Below the pieces are notes generated by a model, which searched no databases, was not told the origin of the DNA, and saw only the letters and a program-made list of their open reading frames with translations. From Thinopyrum elongatum (taxonomy: Eukaryota; Streptophyta; Magnoliopsida; Poales; Poaceae): DNA of 64,000 bases. The position numbers were made by a program, and so were the translations under genes. The stretch is from the NCBI GenBank assembly GCA_011799875.1, contig CM022297.1, positions 362,270,921-362,334,920 on the forward strand, read 5' to 3'. Of the stretch, positions 12,121-24,500 are shown in pieces (positions within the stretch are counted from its first letter, which is position 1; the number at the start of each line of letters is the position of its first letter).

Positions 12121-12226
12121 AACGGGATTTCCTTTTTAAGGTTCTCATAAAAAATTGATTATTTCCAAGAAAAACCTCCGAGGGCGGCGACACGAACCCA
12201 AGGTTAAGCTGCATGCCGCCGTGGCG

Positions 12227-15200
12227 TGTAACATCCCCAGCCTCACACTACATCAATCTCCCCTTAATAGTGGCCATGTCATCATGATCACCATGCCATC
12301 TGACATTTGTCCAAAAATCAAAAGCCAACTTCAAATTCAATTCTTAAGTGAATAATTAAGTTGCACCAAAATTCCTGCAAAATAGTTCACCATGTTGCAA
12401 ATAATCTCAAGGCAATTATAAAGTTGGAGCCAACCTCACCAAAATTCCAAAAATGCCCCTGGAAATTATATCAGTGGTCCAGCAGCATTAATTTTGGTCT
12501 TTCCTTTTTCTAAAAATGCTTAAACATTTCCATGTGCCCTGAAACTTTTTGTGCCAGCCCATAATATTGCCCTATATCTATGTGACAAGTTTCAATATAA
12601 ACAAAATTCATTTGCTAACTAAACTAAACGCAAACAACAGCAGTTGAATTCCTAGAAAAGGAAAATGGATAAAACCTCCTGTGTGCTCACGGCCCGTTGG
12701 CTACAGTACCCTGGCCACCACAGCCCAGCCCGCCTCGCAGCTCATCCCCCTTCCTCCCGCGCTATCACCCACGCGCACCGACACAGCGGCAGCCGCCGCG
12801 CGTCGCCCATCCGTCGGTTCCCCCGCGCGGATAAGGCCTACCCCGAGCCCCATCGCTCACTCCCAGCTAACCCTAGCCCCCACTCCTCCCCGTTCCCCTC
12901 TCCTCTCTCGATCTGGCTCCTCCAACGAATGGAGCTGTCGCCGTCGCTCGACACCATCGCGGCCACCAAGCCTCTCCGGCCCAGCCGATCTGCCCGGAAG
13001 CTCCAGCGCCATCGACCCCTTCGTCTGGAGCCACTGGACCACGCTCGGGGCCACCGGAGCGCCTGCCACGACTCCTTCTTCCTCCTCTGCGCCGCCATCG
13101 CCATCGCCGGAATCCGCCGCCTCGAGCCTCCACCGAGCCCATTTAAGCACAACTACAGAACCGTGGTGAGCTCCGCGCCGTAACCCCCCTCTTTCCCCTC
13201 TCCTTCCGCGCCCGTAGCCACCCTCGCCACCATGGCCGAGCTCATCACCGCCGTTCTGCTTCGCCATCACGGCCACAGCGAGCCTGGCCCGCTTTCGAGC
13301 CTGCAATCGAGCTCCTGGAGCTCCGAGGGAACAAACGCGCATGAACACACACCTCCTCGAGCCCCGTAGCCACGGATCCGTAGATGACCGAACGCGCCGC
13401 CGCAGAAGCTCATCGCCGGTGAGCTTCCGGTGACCAAATGGTCACGCGGCTATGCCCATTGCGCTCACCACATCGTGCAGGCGCCGTAGAAACCTCGCGC
13501 CGCTTGTTGTGTTCGCCGTAGCCCCGACTCTGATGACGCCCGAAGTTCGCCGTCCATTGCGGTGCTCACCGCCAGCGAACCCGACCACCTCAGCCCGTGA
13601 GACCAACGCAGATCGACGCGGCTCAGAGCGCACGATCGAACAAAGACAAGTCCCGCGCAAAACGGTGCACCACAGGAGAATTCCGGGCTCGCCGGAGTTG
13701 CTCGCCGCGCTCGGGCTCACCGGAGAGCTCCGACGGCCGGCGTCCGACGTGGCAGCTGCGGGCCCCGCCTATCTGTCACTGACCATGGGCCCCACTGGGC
13801 CCCATTGACCCAGTCAACGCTGACGTGGCTGGCCCCATGTCACCGACATGTGGACCCCGCCTAAATAAACTGATTTTATAAATAATTAAAGCATTAACTA
13901 AATTGTTAATTAAGTTAATTAGTTTAAATAGACACTGACAGTGGGACCCAGTAGATTAATTAGTTAATTAGGTTAGTTTAACTCTATTAAAACCCCCACT
14001 GTCAATGACAGGTGGGTCCCACAGGTCAGATTTGACCTGGACCGATCTGTTGACTTGCTGACATCATCGTGACACCCTGCTGACGCAATAATTAATTCTG
14101 TTAATAAAATAAATTTTAGAAAATAGTTTAAAACTTTAGAAAATCGTAGAAAATAAACCGTAGCTCAGATCGAAAAACTTTATACATGAAAGTTGCACAG
14201 AACGACGAGACAAATCCGACCATGCCATGTGTTTCCGTGTCGGGACCCTCTACGTAGGTGAACCCACAACTTTTCATCCGTTTCCGGTAGATGAATAGTG
14301 CATATATACCGGTTAATAAATCCAACTTATATCTTAAAATAACTAAAATGACTTAGACATATCTTTAAGCAACCCTGCACTGCACGTTAGCATAGCATGC
14401 TCTATGTTGCATATGTTTGCTGTGTATTTATCTGTTTTTTCCCCTCTTCTTTCTCGGTAGACCCCGGTACCGACGCAGTTCCCGAGACCGACGCAGCTCA
14501 GGAGCCCGACGACACCGTTGACAACCTTGCCTTTGCCGTAGAGCTTCCAGGCAAGCAACCCCCTTTTGAACATGTCAATATCGCCTATTCTTTCTCTCTT
14601 ATGCTTGCATTAGAAATTGCTGCTGCTACTGTTTATCCTATTTCTGATGCATAGCCTGTTTTTGTAACCTGCTATTGATACCTTACCTGCTTATCCTAAA
14701 CTGCTTAGTATAGGTTGGTTAGAGACCCCAGTGACCCCACTTGTCCCGATTGCCCCGCTGGATTATCTGAAGACTCGATCAACGGGATCGACAGCCAGGC
14801 CCCGGCACCACACATCATCCCCCTTAGTTGTACGACACTGCATCGTTACTATCGAGTGCCGAGGGTGATACCTCGTATAGCACTTCTGATGTTAACTCTG
14901 TAGAGTAGCTATTTGGTCGTGGTCACCGAGTGTGATTCCTCCTTCACCACTTCCGATAATGACGCTGTCGTGCAACATCTCAAGTGTGAACCCATCGAGG
15001 GTGATTCCTCCGAGTTCACCTTGACGGATACATCGAGTAGGAATCCAACGAGGGTGATACCTCGGATTCCCCAGATGATATGGACACACAGATACTTGGA
15101 CTTTACAACTGTTGCTTGGAAAGGCGGGTCGACCCTGAGGGGTACCCGCGAGTGATGTGAAGACGGGTTGACCTGCAGGGTACCCGAGAGATAAATACAA

Positions 15201-16569
15201 GGCGTGGCAGGGCATTCTTAGCCCTTGCCGCAAGTCCTCGAGATAGGGCGACGGGGTCACATCGATCATGAGTCTCTGCTCGTTACCGCACTACCAAAAC
15301 ACTAACGATTTGGATATTTGATCCGAGTGGGCCTCTGGCCCGATAGCACTAACCATCACGCGGGAAAAGTTATAGGCACTCTGCATCGTATGCATCAGCC
15401 GAAAGCTCTGTCAGACGTCCAGTTCAGCATGGCGGCATGGCTGGGCCGGCACCATCCTGTAGTGGTGGAGTCTGGACCCGCCCTGCGCGCAACGACCGGG
15501 AGTGCACAGGGCGATGGCCCAAGACCCCTGAGCGCTTAGGATATAGACCGACGGGGACCTCTCTGCTGAGCTCTAGGTAGGGCAGCGGTGTGTCGTTTGG
15601 CCGAGGTCGGGCATGACCCAGAAAAGTGTGTCCGGCCGGAGTTAAGTGAGCGTGGTGGGTAAGTTGGTGCACCCCTGCAGGGAAGAACTAATCTATGCAT
15701 AGTCGGATCCTCGGTAACGGACGCTCGGAGTTGTATCCCGATCGATACAACTAGAACTGGATACTTGAGATGAGATATGGACAGTAGGGCTCTGGGATTG
15801 CTTTCTCGCAGGGAGTCGAGAAAGGATCTCTGGCCGAGGTTGATACTTGGATATTAGGGCTCTGGGATTGCTTTCTCGCAGGGAGTCGAGGAAGGATCTC
15901 TGGGTGAGGTTGATAACACTACTATTACTTTATATTGTGTTTTTCTGTACTCTTCTAAATGCTGCAAGATGCTCGAAGATGCTGAAGATGCTAGTCTTCG
16001 ATAGGACTAGGCCTTCCCTGTATTCTGGCATTTCTGCAGCCCAGTCCATATATACAGCCTTTCTTTGATAATGTTGCATATGTAGTGTAGATCCTTGCTT
16101 GCTGAGTACTTCGGATGAGTACTCACGGTTGCTTTGCTTCCTCTTTTTCCCCATATCCATTTGATGCAACCAGATGACGGAGCCCTGGAGCCAGTTGCCC
16201 CTGCCGACGACCACTACTACTACCCCGAGGGTGGTTACTACTACGAGCTGGCCGACGACTAGGAGTAGGATCGGAGGGTCCCAGGCAGGAGGCCTGCGCC
16301 TTTTCGATCATAGTGTTTCTTTTGCCCCGCCTTCTTAAAGGCCTTTTTGTGTTATCTTTTATATCTGTGCTCAGATATCTGATGCTTCCGTTGACGCTTA
16401 TACGCGAGCTTATGTATTCGAGCCCTCGAGGCCCCTGGCTTGTAATATAAAGCTTGTATGACTTTATTTATGTTTTAGAGTTGTGTTGTGATATCTTCAA
16501 GTGAGTCCTTAGGCTTGATCATGTGCATTTGCGTGTATGGTTAGTGCATGATTAAGCCGGGGCGTCACA
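12227..16569. mobile_element. Solo LTR, 4.34 kb, TSD TGGCG
   Basis: Starts TGTAACATCCCC at 12227 and ends GGGGCGTCACA at 16569, giving TG...CA ends. It is flanked by identical 5-bp repeats TGGCG at 12222-12226 and 16570-16574. It has no gag, RT or integrase, so it is a solo LTR of a large-LTR family, or less likely a short non-autonomous element. The very long LTR is reminiscent of Sukkula/LARD-type families; that name is a guess. Inside are GC-rich (12660-13850) and AT-rich (13860-14130) zones whose ORFs show no domains. A short frame reading YYYPEGGYYYELADD precedes a TAG at about 16260. Confidence 0.85.
15785..15914. repeat. Two tandem 70-bp units inside the solo LTR
   Basis: TAGGGCTCTGGGATTGCTTT starts at 15785 and again at 15855, period 70. 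The units stay nearly identical (AAAGGATCTCTGGCC against GAAGGATCTCTGGGT) through GAGGTTGATA. Confidence 0.85.
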
Positions 16570-17409
16570 TGGCGGGCCACACCGTGCTCCGTGGCGAACC
16601 AGGCCTCTCGGTTGGGGGAGTCTTGCGCGTAGGTAGGGTCGCGCCGATGCTCTGGCGTCAGGAGGCTGCGGCGCTTGCGCACCTCCTCCGCGTGTGCCTA
16701 CACCGACCGTGGCACCGCCGGCATCGGGATGTGGTGCGGGTCAAGGTGCTAGCCGTGCGAGAAGTCAACATCTGGCCACGACAGCGGTTGGCGGTAATGC
16801 CAGTGCCAACGCGCTTGGTGCAGCTTGGTGCATAGCCGGTTCCATGGCCGGCGACCACTAGCCGCACGGGGATTCATCGCGTAGGTTGATGGGGGTGGCG
16901 GCGCTAGCCGCAGCGGAGGTGGAGGCGACATGCGGGACGAGCTGGCATCGACGTCGAGTTTGCCCTTGCTCTTGCTGAAGATAACCATGGCTAGCGTTTG
17001 CGCTGTCCGCAGCAAGGGGAGCGAGCATGGCCAAATGTGGATGGGAAGGAGAAGTGGATGACCCCCCCCCCCTCACACACTTGCTCACATACTTGCATTA
17101 AGAAGGACGAGCACGCCGGCCGCTTCTAGACACTGCCATGCGGGCTCAGGTTAGGTGGATGCAATGACTACGGCCGCGTGGAGTAGTTGTGTTGTCGACG
17201 CGCGAGCCTGAGGCGGACATCGAGTGGACACGCGGTGCCTCCGTCTCATGTCAGCATGGACGCAAATCGGGGCCGCAAATGCGTCCATACGGGCAGCGAG
17301 CGGACGGCTTTTGGGTTTGGTTCATCGCGTAGGGCCGGTATTTTCATTCGTTTGGACGCAAATAGACATGCACAAACAATTTAGGTCGACACGTTTGGAG
17401 TTCCTCTAA

Positions 17410-18396
17410 TCTATGTCAACAGTTGCTTGTTGCAAGAGACTAATTGACGTCAAGAGCTCTTTGCTGCTTGCTCATGTGTTGATGTCTACTTAAAATTGAT
17501 GGCTTGATTCGGTTGGAGCAAATGGGTTTAACCCAAAGTTTTAAAATGGTTTTTGTTGGTTTCGGTCGAAGAGTTTGGTTTGTATAAATTTGGATTGTGT
17601 TGGTAAGTTTTATTAGTTTGCATGGTCTAGGTCTTAAACCTTTTCCTATCTGGCTTGCCTGTTTGTTGATGAGCAGTGCTAGTCCAATTTCTTTATTTGT
17701 TCAGAAGTTTTGCCGTATGTTGAATGGTGGATGTGAACATTATATATATTTTTTAAATATGTTGCTGAATTTTTTTACTTCCCCTTGTCATATCTTTTAA
17801 GGTTCTAAACTCTCTAAGAATGATGGCTCCTGGTCCATCAGGGCTTTGGGGAACTGGCGGGCCCACCTATAAGAGAGTAGATCGTCATGCGTTATTTGCT
17901 TGGGTCCACTCCCAGACGAACGTGACACTCATATATTGATTGTTGTGTTGTACATAAGAATACCACAACCACCCATAAAATAATTTAGTTCACCTCGCAG
18001 ATAGATATTGTCTCTATCGAGCAAGAGCGAAGCCAACAAAAAGGGGAAATCATCAGTGCAATTAAAAGTCAGCTTAACTCATGTGAAATACACAACGAAG
18101 CCACCAACCATAATATCATGTCAAATAAAAAGGAAGGCTTAACTCATGTCTAACGACGGCACAGCAAAGCGCGCGTCAACCTCTAGTTCAAATCGATGGC
18201 TCGAAGAATTTGGATTCCTCCGCAGCACCATCTCCGCAAAGTAGTGATGGCCGGATTTCCATAGCAACATGGAGTGAAAAGGCATTTCTACTGCATCGGA
18301 AGAAACATGTTGCAGGTATCCACGAACAAATATTGGGTCCTTCGTAACAGCATCTCCGCGGCCCGGATTTGTACCCTCCGGTTGCGGATGCTCTCA
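17410..18396. other. Unassigned sequence between H1 and H2
   Basis: No gene, terminal repeat or convincing ORF is visible. The first half is T-rich (17560-17810). The second half (17930-18396) is mixed and may be older sequence upstream of the host gene, because its right end is the flank of H2 and resumes at 28578. Confidence 0.5.
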
Positions 18397-18738
18397 GGAC
18401 AACTCTAACGCGCGACTCCATCCTGTCCGGCCGCGTCCGTTTGGGGGTAAACGGACATAGCAGGCCTCCCAACGCGCGGCCGCAAACGGACGACGGTCTG
18501 TTTTCTGTCCGCTTTCGACCCATTCCCGGCCCAAGTTTGAGTCAAGTTTGCAGCCGAACGATCAGCACGCGGGCGGGCGGGACGCGCGCCCTTGTCCTCC
18601 CCTGGCCCGCCCGTCGGTGGCACAGCCGGCCACTTTCCCTCCCTTTCCTCCAAAACCCTCCCGCGCACCGCCCTCCACTCTCCCGCGCCCCGCCCTCCAC
18701 TCTCCCGCGCCCCGGCCTTCCCCCTCCCTCCATTCACC

Positions 18739-20693
18739 ATGGCCGATGACGCGAATCCCGGTGACCCACCACCTGCCGCCCGGCCCATGGCGAAGCCTGC
18801 GAAGAAGAAGCCTGTGAAGAAGAAGCCTCGGTCGGAGCTCACGCCGGCGGAGGCCGCCAAGCTTGACAAGGAATCGGCCAAGAGGAGGGACCGGCGATCT
18901 GTGGAAAAGGAGAAGAAGGCCGCCGCGCAGTACGCTTCCGAGTGTGCCCTGCGGCGTGCGATGCAGCACCAGACCGACATCGACGACAAGGAGTCCATCA
19001 TCTCCAAGGCGCACACCCTCCTCATGATGGGTATGGCCCGCCCCACGCCGGCCAATCTCTCGGCCGCTGCCATGGCCGCGGCCAGCTCAAGCTCCTCGGC
19101 CCATCGACCGTCGCAACACCGTTCCCCGAGCTCGTCCGTCTCACATGGCACGCCGGATTTTCGTGCTCCGCCGCCGCACGGCCATGGGCAGACGCGATTC
19201 TCTACGTCACCGGACTGCGTGGTGGTCGATCCGACCACGCCCACGGGCGTCATCGACCTCAACATCACGCCGGGGTATAGTGGCGCTGGCCATTGTGAAG
19301 ACGGCGCACAAAGGAAGCAGCCCCGGTCGTTCGAGTCGGCTAACATTGCCAGCGCCCGCAAGCTGTTCGGCGATATGCCACCGCCTATGCAGACATCGAC
19401 GGTCGACGACCCTTACTACTCCTCGTTAATGCAGAACGTCATCTTCGAGAGCCATGGTGAGGCGTTCCACGTCGACGACCAAGAGCAACCTTTTGATGCC
19501 GACGCGACCCAAAGCCAGGATGGCCGTGGTACCTATGATGACTCTCAGTTCGGCGGCCACGATGTTGATGATGATGAGGACGACCATGGCAACTCGTGGC
19601 ATGAAGATGATGACTTGTATTGTGAAGATGAAGAAGAAGAGGTCGACATTTCTGCGGATCCATTGTGTTTCATCACGAGCTCACCCAAAAGGCCGAAGCA
19701 CAAAAGAGGAGGAAGAGCATTCGCACGGGATCATATAGCCAAGCTGAGGACACTTTGATTTGCGAGAGTTGGAAGGAAATCGGCTAAGATCCAATCAAAG
19801 GTGCCGAGCAAAAAGGAGTGGTCTTTTGGACAAGAGTTCACAAGAACTTTCATGAGCGAAGAAAGTTTGCCCCCTACTAATTCACAAGCACTCACGGCAT
19901 CAATTCAATCCAAAAAAGGTGGGGATTCATCCAACAAGAATGCAACAAATATTGTGCCGCGCTTGAGAGCGTCAAAGCCCGTCCCGTGAGCGGCCTAGGC
20001 CTTGGTGACTTGGTATGAACCTCTCTCTTTTCCATCATGCGTCCATTTATGTCGGCATGCCATTTAAGTTTCATGCATTCTATGTCCTTTCATGTTACAA
20101 TTGTGGCCGCATGTTTGATTGTGTAGGCATTCCAATCTTTGGAAGCCTCCAAGGCCCGACACAAAGACAAGCCATTCGCTCTCACACATTGTTGGGTGCT
20201 CATCAAAGATTGCCCCAAGTTCAAGGACCAATACAATGCTCGTAGGAAGAAGAGAGGAGAGAAAGAGGCGGCCGAGGCTGATGCGGGAGACGTGCTAAAA
20301 AGGCCGAGGGGCAAGACAAGCTCAAAGCTTGACGAGAAGCGTGATGCGTCTTCTATAGCCTTGCAAGGATTTTTGGAGGATATGATGAGCCAAAAGAAAA
20401 TGCGGGAGGAGAGGAAGAGCAAAGGGAAGGAGGAGCAAATGAAGATATACCTAGATCTTCAAACGAAGAAGCTTGACATGGAGGAGGCTGTGAAGAAAAG
20501 GAAGCTTGACATCGAGGAGGCCGCTCAACTCAAGAAGCTAGAGATCGAGGCCACCAATGCCGACACAAAAGCCAAGGAGGTGGCACTAGCGATCATGATC
20601 GTCGACAAGAACAACATGTCACCGGAGAAGACTTGGTTTACGAACCGGCAGAAGGAGATGTTCGCCCGCGACGGCACTAGCGGTCCTTTTTGA
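18739..20693 (+). pseudogene. H2 ORF1: Harbinger Myb/NAM-associated protein, two exons, broken
   Basis: Proteins of this kind accompany PIF/Harbinger transposases and bind DNA through a Myb/SANT-like domain (family knowledge). Exon 1 starts at ATG 18739 with a lysine-rich N-terminus (KPAKKKPVKKKPRSELTPAE), then a serine-rich stretch and an acidic tail. A single-base frame slip near 19695-19715 moves the SANT-like part into another frame: SYSQAEDTLICESWKEIG, TAA stop, DPIKGAEQKGVVFWTRVHKN, a second TAA stop, then INSIQKRWGFIQQECNKYC. Exon 1 ends at 20012 before GTATGA. The 114-base intron ends AG at 20126. Exon 2 (20127-20693) continues AFQSLEASKARHK into a lysine/glutamate coiled-coil tail. 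One frameshift and two stops inactivate it. Confidence 0.72.
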
Positions 20694-20870
20694 AGGCTGG
20701 CTCCTATGCCGGCTGCTGGCTTTGTCGCCGGCGAGAAAACTTGTCTCTTTTGAAGGCTGGCTCTTGTGCCGGCCACTGGCTTTGTTGTCGGCGACAAAAC
20801 TTGTCCTTTTTGAAGGCTGACTCATGTGCGAGCCACTGGCTTTGTTGCCGGCGTCAGACTGTAGGCCGCT
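20691..20870. repeat. 60-bp tandem array, about three units, in H2
   Basis: TGAAGGCTGG starts at 20691 and 20751, and TGAAGGCTGA at 20811, an exact 60-base period. Each unit carries GCCGG...CTGGCTTTGT-GCCGGCG. The array begins at the ORF1 stop codon and lies in its 3' untranslated part. Confidence 0.85.
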
Positions 20871-21065
20871 GGCTGTGTAGCCGACCGGCGTGAACTAGTG
20901 CGAACCGCGGCCGCGGCTTAAATCCTTTGGTTTCTCACTTTTGCATGTATGAGGATAAGATGCAGCTGAAATGCGGCCACGCGTTGGACGCACGGCCGCC
21001 GCATCCACAAATCCGAGCGGACACGGCCCATTGCCACCCCAAACGGATAAAATCCGAATAAAACA

Positions 21066-21334
21066 TGTAGAAAAACAGAAAGATTGAAGTGAATAGATTG
21101 ATTTCATTGATAGTGACTGCAGGTACTTATATGTCCTGAGCCGTCGTGATTACATGCCGGTTACAAGGTTCGCGTCGTTTCGGAAAGACACGACGCCGGT
21201 TTGAAAAGACATGACGATGGTTCGCTATCTACTGCGTCTGGACAACGCCAGGATTCTAACCACCGGTTAGAATATTCTAAGGAATCTGCTAATCGCCTAA
21301 TTAGCCTAATACTAATACTATTAGATTCCTAACA
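21066..21334 (-). repeat. Copia-1 3' LTR
   Basis: On minus it runs TGTTAGGAATC...TTTCTACA, 269 bases. The adjacent internal sequence on minus is TTCAAGGGGGAG (21335-21346), the polypurine tract for plus-strand priming. Confidence 0.92.
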
Positions 21335-21346
21335 CTCCCCCTTGAA
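21335..21346 (-). other. Copia-1 polypurine tract
   Basis: AAGGGGGAG lies immediately before the TGTTAGG of the 3' LTR on the minus strand, in the position required for plus-strand DNA priming. Confidence 0.8.
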
Positions 21347-21580
21347 CAGCGCTGTTTTAATCTTCAGAGTCTTGAGAATCTACATATATCTTGAGTATCA
21401 AAAGCCTTGCGTCTTCTTGATAGTCCTTGATCTTGTAATTTTGAGAATCTTTAATCTCGTACTATTTATGTCCCTGTAGGAAATATAAGAGAGACTATAG
21501 AAATTTGATATATCGTTAGTATATTTAATCACTTATTAAAACCACATGAGAAATCCGTTGGAAAACTCATAAGTTTAGTT

Positions 21581-24500
21581 CTAGGAAATTTCTCCCCCTG
21601 AACATTGCAAATTTCGTAGTCGTCTCATACCAATGCCATGAATGCATTTTTGAAACGCTGCTCCTGGTAAAAACTTAGTGAACAAATCCGCAAGATTGTC
21701 ACAAGATTTTGTTTGCAAAATATTAATCTCTCCATCTTTCTGTAATTCATGAGGAAAAAATAATTTTGGAGAGATATGTTTTGTGATATTACTTTTAATA
21801 TATCCCATATGCATTTGAGCAACACATGTAGCATTATCTTCATAGATAATGGTTGGTGATTGTAATGAACCAATACCACATGATGTCTGAATATGATTTA
21901 TTACTCTACGGAGCCAAACACATTCTCGTGAGGCTTCGAATAATGCAATTATTTCAGAGTGATTGGTGGAGGTAGCTACTAAAGTCTGTTTTGTTGAATT
22001 CCATGAAATAGCGGTTCCACCATATAAAAATACAAACCCTGTTTGTGACCTGGCATTATGGGGATCAGAAAGATATCCAGCGTCACAATAACCAATCAGG
22101 GTCATGTCTTGATTTTTCCGATAGAATAAACCAAGATCTTTAGTACCTTGTAAATATATGAAGATATTCTTTACTCCTGTCCAATGGCGTTTTGTTGGAG
22201 CTGCACTATGTCGAGCCAGTAAATTTACCGCAAAGGCAATGTCTGGTCTAGTACAATTTGCAAGGTACATTAGTGCTCCTATGGCACTGAGGTATGGAAA
22301 CTCAGGTCCCAATACCTCCTCGTTATCATCCCTTGGTCTAAAAGGATCCTTGTTCATATCAAGGGATCTGACGACCATAGGTGTTTTGGATGGATATGAT
22401 TTATCCATGTTGAATTTTTCCAAAATTTTCTGAATGTAAGCGGGTTGATAAACGAGTATTCCTGAGGGAAAATGCTCAAGTTGTATACCTAAGCAGAATT
22501 TGGTTCTTCCCAAATCTTTCATCTCAAACTCCGTCATTAAATGATTGCGTGCTACAGTTATATCTGTTGCGTTGCCAATGATGTTGAGATCATCAACATA
22601 TACTGAGATGATGCAAAATCCCTTTGAGGATTTCTTTATAAATACGCATGGGCAATCATTGTTATTCGAGTACCCTTTACTGAGAAGGAACTCACTGAGT
22701 CGGTTATACCACATTTTACCCGACTGCTTCAAGCCATAGAGTGACTTTTGTAGTTTTACACAATACATGTTGCGATTTATATTTGGATTCGGAATTTTAA
22801 GTCCATCAGGAACTTTCATATAAATTTCCGCATCGAGTGACCCATATAGATAAGCAGTCACTACATCCATTAACTGCATTGGTAGATTCATTTGTACTGC
22901 CAAAGATATTAAGTATCGAAATGTAATTCCATTCATTACAGGAGAATATGTATCGTCGTAGTCGATACCGGGTCTCTGCGTAAACCCTTGAGCTACTAGT
23001 CTCGCTTTATATCTCACCACCTCATTTTTTTCGTTCCTTTTTCGAACAAAAACCCATTTTGCTCCCACAGGGAAGACTTTATGAGGAGTAGGTATTATTT
23101 TAGAAAATACCTCTCTTTTATTAAGCGAGTGTAATTCTGCCTCAATTGCTTCCTTCCATTTAGGCCAATCCGAGCGCTTGAGGCACTCTTTCATAGATTT
23201 TGGCTCTGGATCCAGTTGAAGGGTTTCAGCAATTTTCGAGGAGAAATCGGTGTCGACAACTGTAGTGCTTCTATTGTATGTTTCTCCTGAATCAATATAA
23301 TTTATGGATATTTCATTAATTTCTTCAGGCTCCGTATGATTTCCCATAACAACGGAGTCTGATTGTTTCGATATCCCAACATTATAATTTGTGTGCACAT
23401 TTATGTTGGGTTCTTGATGTTGAACATCAATTTGGTGTCCATCAACTTGAGGTTGATTTGCATTTACTATCATAGATTTTGATTTTCTTTGTTTCCGCGG
23501 AGGCTTTAGAGAAGCCATTTCCCCTGTGACCAGATTTCTCCCCCTTTTATTTGTAATTGGGAGTTGAGTAGTTTTATTTGGTACCTCTACTCGTTCTGGT
23601 GCATTAACTGCGGGGATATAAGATTTAGCGACACATTTGTGATCAGTAAATGCCTCTGGCAGGTTATTTGCAAAGTGTTGCAAATCTATAATTTCCTGAA
23701 CTTCAGATTCAGATTCTTTAGTACGTGGATCTAAGGACTGAATGCCTGTTACATTCCAATCTATTTCCTGGCATTCTTTGTGGTTTGTTTCTCCCCCTAA
23801 TGCTGGGAAATGGTCCTCATCAAAAATTGAGTCAGCGTACCGGGCTGTGAACAGGTCCCCTGTTAGGGGTTCTAAATATTTTATAATTGACGGAGAATTA
23901 TATCCCACATAGATTCCTAATTTTCTATGGGGTCCCATAGAGGTACGCTGTGGTGGTGATATCGGTACGTATACAGCGCAACCGAATTTTCGCAGATGGG
24001 AAATACTTGGCTGATTGCCACGTACTATTTGAAACGGGGAAGTTTCATGATATGCAGTTGGTCTGACTTGTATCAGATCTGCGGCGTGTAAAACCGCATG
24101 TCCCCAACAAGAGGTTGGTAAATTGCAATTTTGTAATAGTGGTCTAGCAATTAATTTTACTCTTTTGATTAAAGATTCAGCCATTCCATTTTGAGTATGA
24201 ACATAAGGTACTGAATGTTCTAGATGGATTCCTAAAGCCATACAATAATCATTAAATGCGCGTGAACTAAATTCAGCAGCATTATCCATTCTTATTGTTT
24301 TTATCCTGTGTTCAGGATGATTTGCTCTTAATTTGATAATTTGAGCAATTAATTTGGCAAAGGCATGGTTATGTGTGGATAATAGACACACATGTGACCA
24401 TCTAGTAGATGCATCGATGAGCACCATGAAGTACCTAAATGGTCCGGATAGAGGTTGTATTGGACCACATATATCTCCTTGAATTCTTTCAAGAAAATTA

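Larger units (their letters stand above)
9429..12170 (-). mobile_element. Element E: internal region, 5'-truncated
   Basis: On the minus strand this carries the same landmarks as element C: GGGTTGCCTCCCAAC on plus (11861-11877), two GGCATCCCCAAGCTTAG blocks on plus (11196-11270), then a purine-rich end next to the LTR at 9428. The region 10806-11003 holds four imperfect repeats with TAAGTGAAGCA cores. No RT or integrase is visible. It ends near 12170, where a GC-rich coding frame of H1 starts; its 5' LTR is missing. Many stops interrupt all frames except one short ORF near 12000. Confidence 0.7.
12171..17015 (-). pseudogene. H1-borne repeat protein of the WHW family (split, broken)
   Basis: The minus-strand ATG at 17013-17015 opens MVIFSKSKGKLDVDASSSRM, a proline-rich stretch, then a conserved-looking block with WHWHYRQPLSWPDVDFSH and LDPHHIPMPAVPRSV. 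Two in-frame TAG stops interrupt it (after DFSHG and after PRSV). The frame goes on through a KRRSLLTPEHRRDP block and a WFATEHGVAR block to 16570, where the solo LTR interrupts. Removing the LTR and one TSD copy restores the frame (GVARHGGMQLNLGF) down to about 12180. The copy at 63776 shares the W-H-W, PDV and HLDP-RIP motifs. I do not recognise a biochemical function; it looks like a transposon-carried gene family. Confidence 0.5.
12171..17406 (-). mobile_element. Harbinger-like element H1 (truncated, split by a solo LTR)
   Basis: On the minus strand the right end reads GAGGAACTCCAAACG starting at 17406. That is a close variant of the GAGCAACTCCAACGC ends seen at 38983 and 63348, and it is preceded by TTA (17407-17409 on plus read TAA), the usual PIF/Harbinger target. 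The leader (17016-17400), a C/G run and a broken gene follow. The left end is lost at the junction with element E. The 4.3 kb LTR at 12227-16569 was inserted later, with a TGGCG TSD. Confidence 0.55.

Noticed and set aside
12665..13350. Several overlapping 100-170 aa ORFs on both strands inside the solo LTR
   Set aside because: GC-rich zone with few stops in all frames, no domains, and the region lies within a TG...CA unit with TSD.
16200..16265. Tyrosine-rich short frame (YYYPEGGYYYELADD) as a gene end
   Set aside because: Sits inside the solo LTR with no upstream open frame of useful length; noted only as a possible relic.
18405..19361. Long antisense ORF (318 aa) opposite H2 ORF1
   Set aside because: It is a shadow of a GC-rich coding exon on the other strand; no domain, and the plus frame has the recognised Myb/NAM-type structure.
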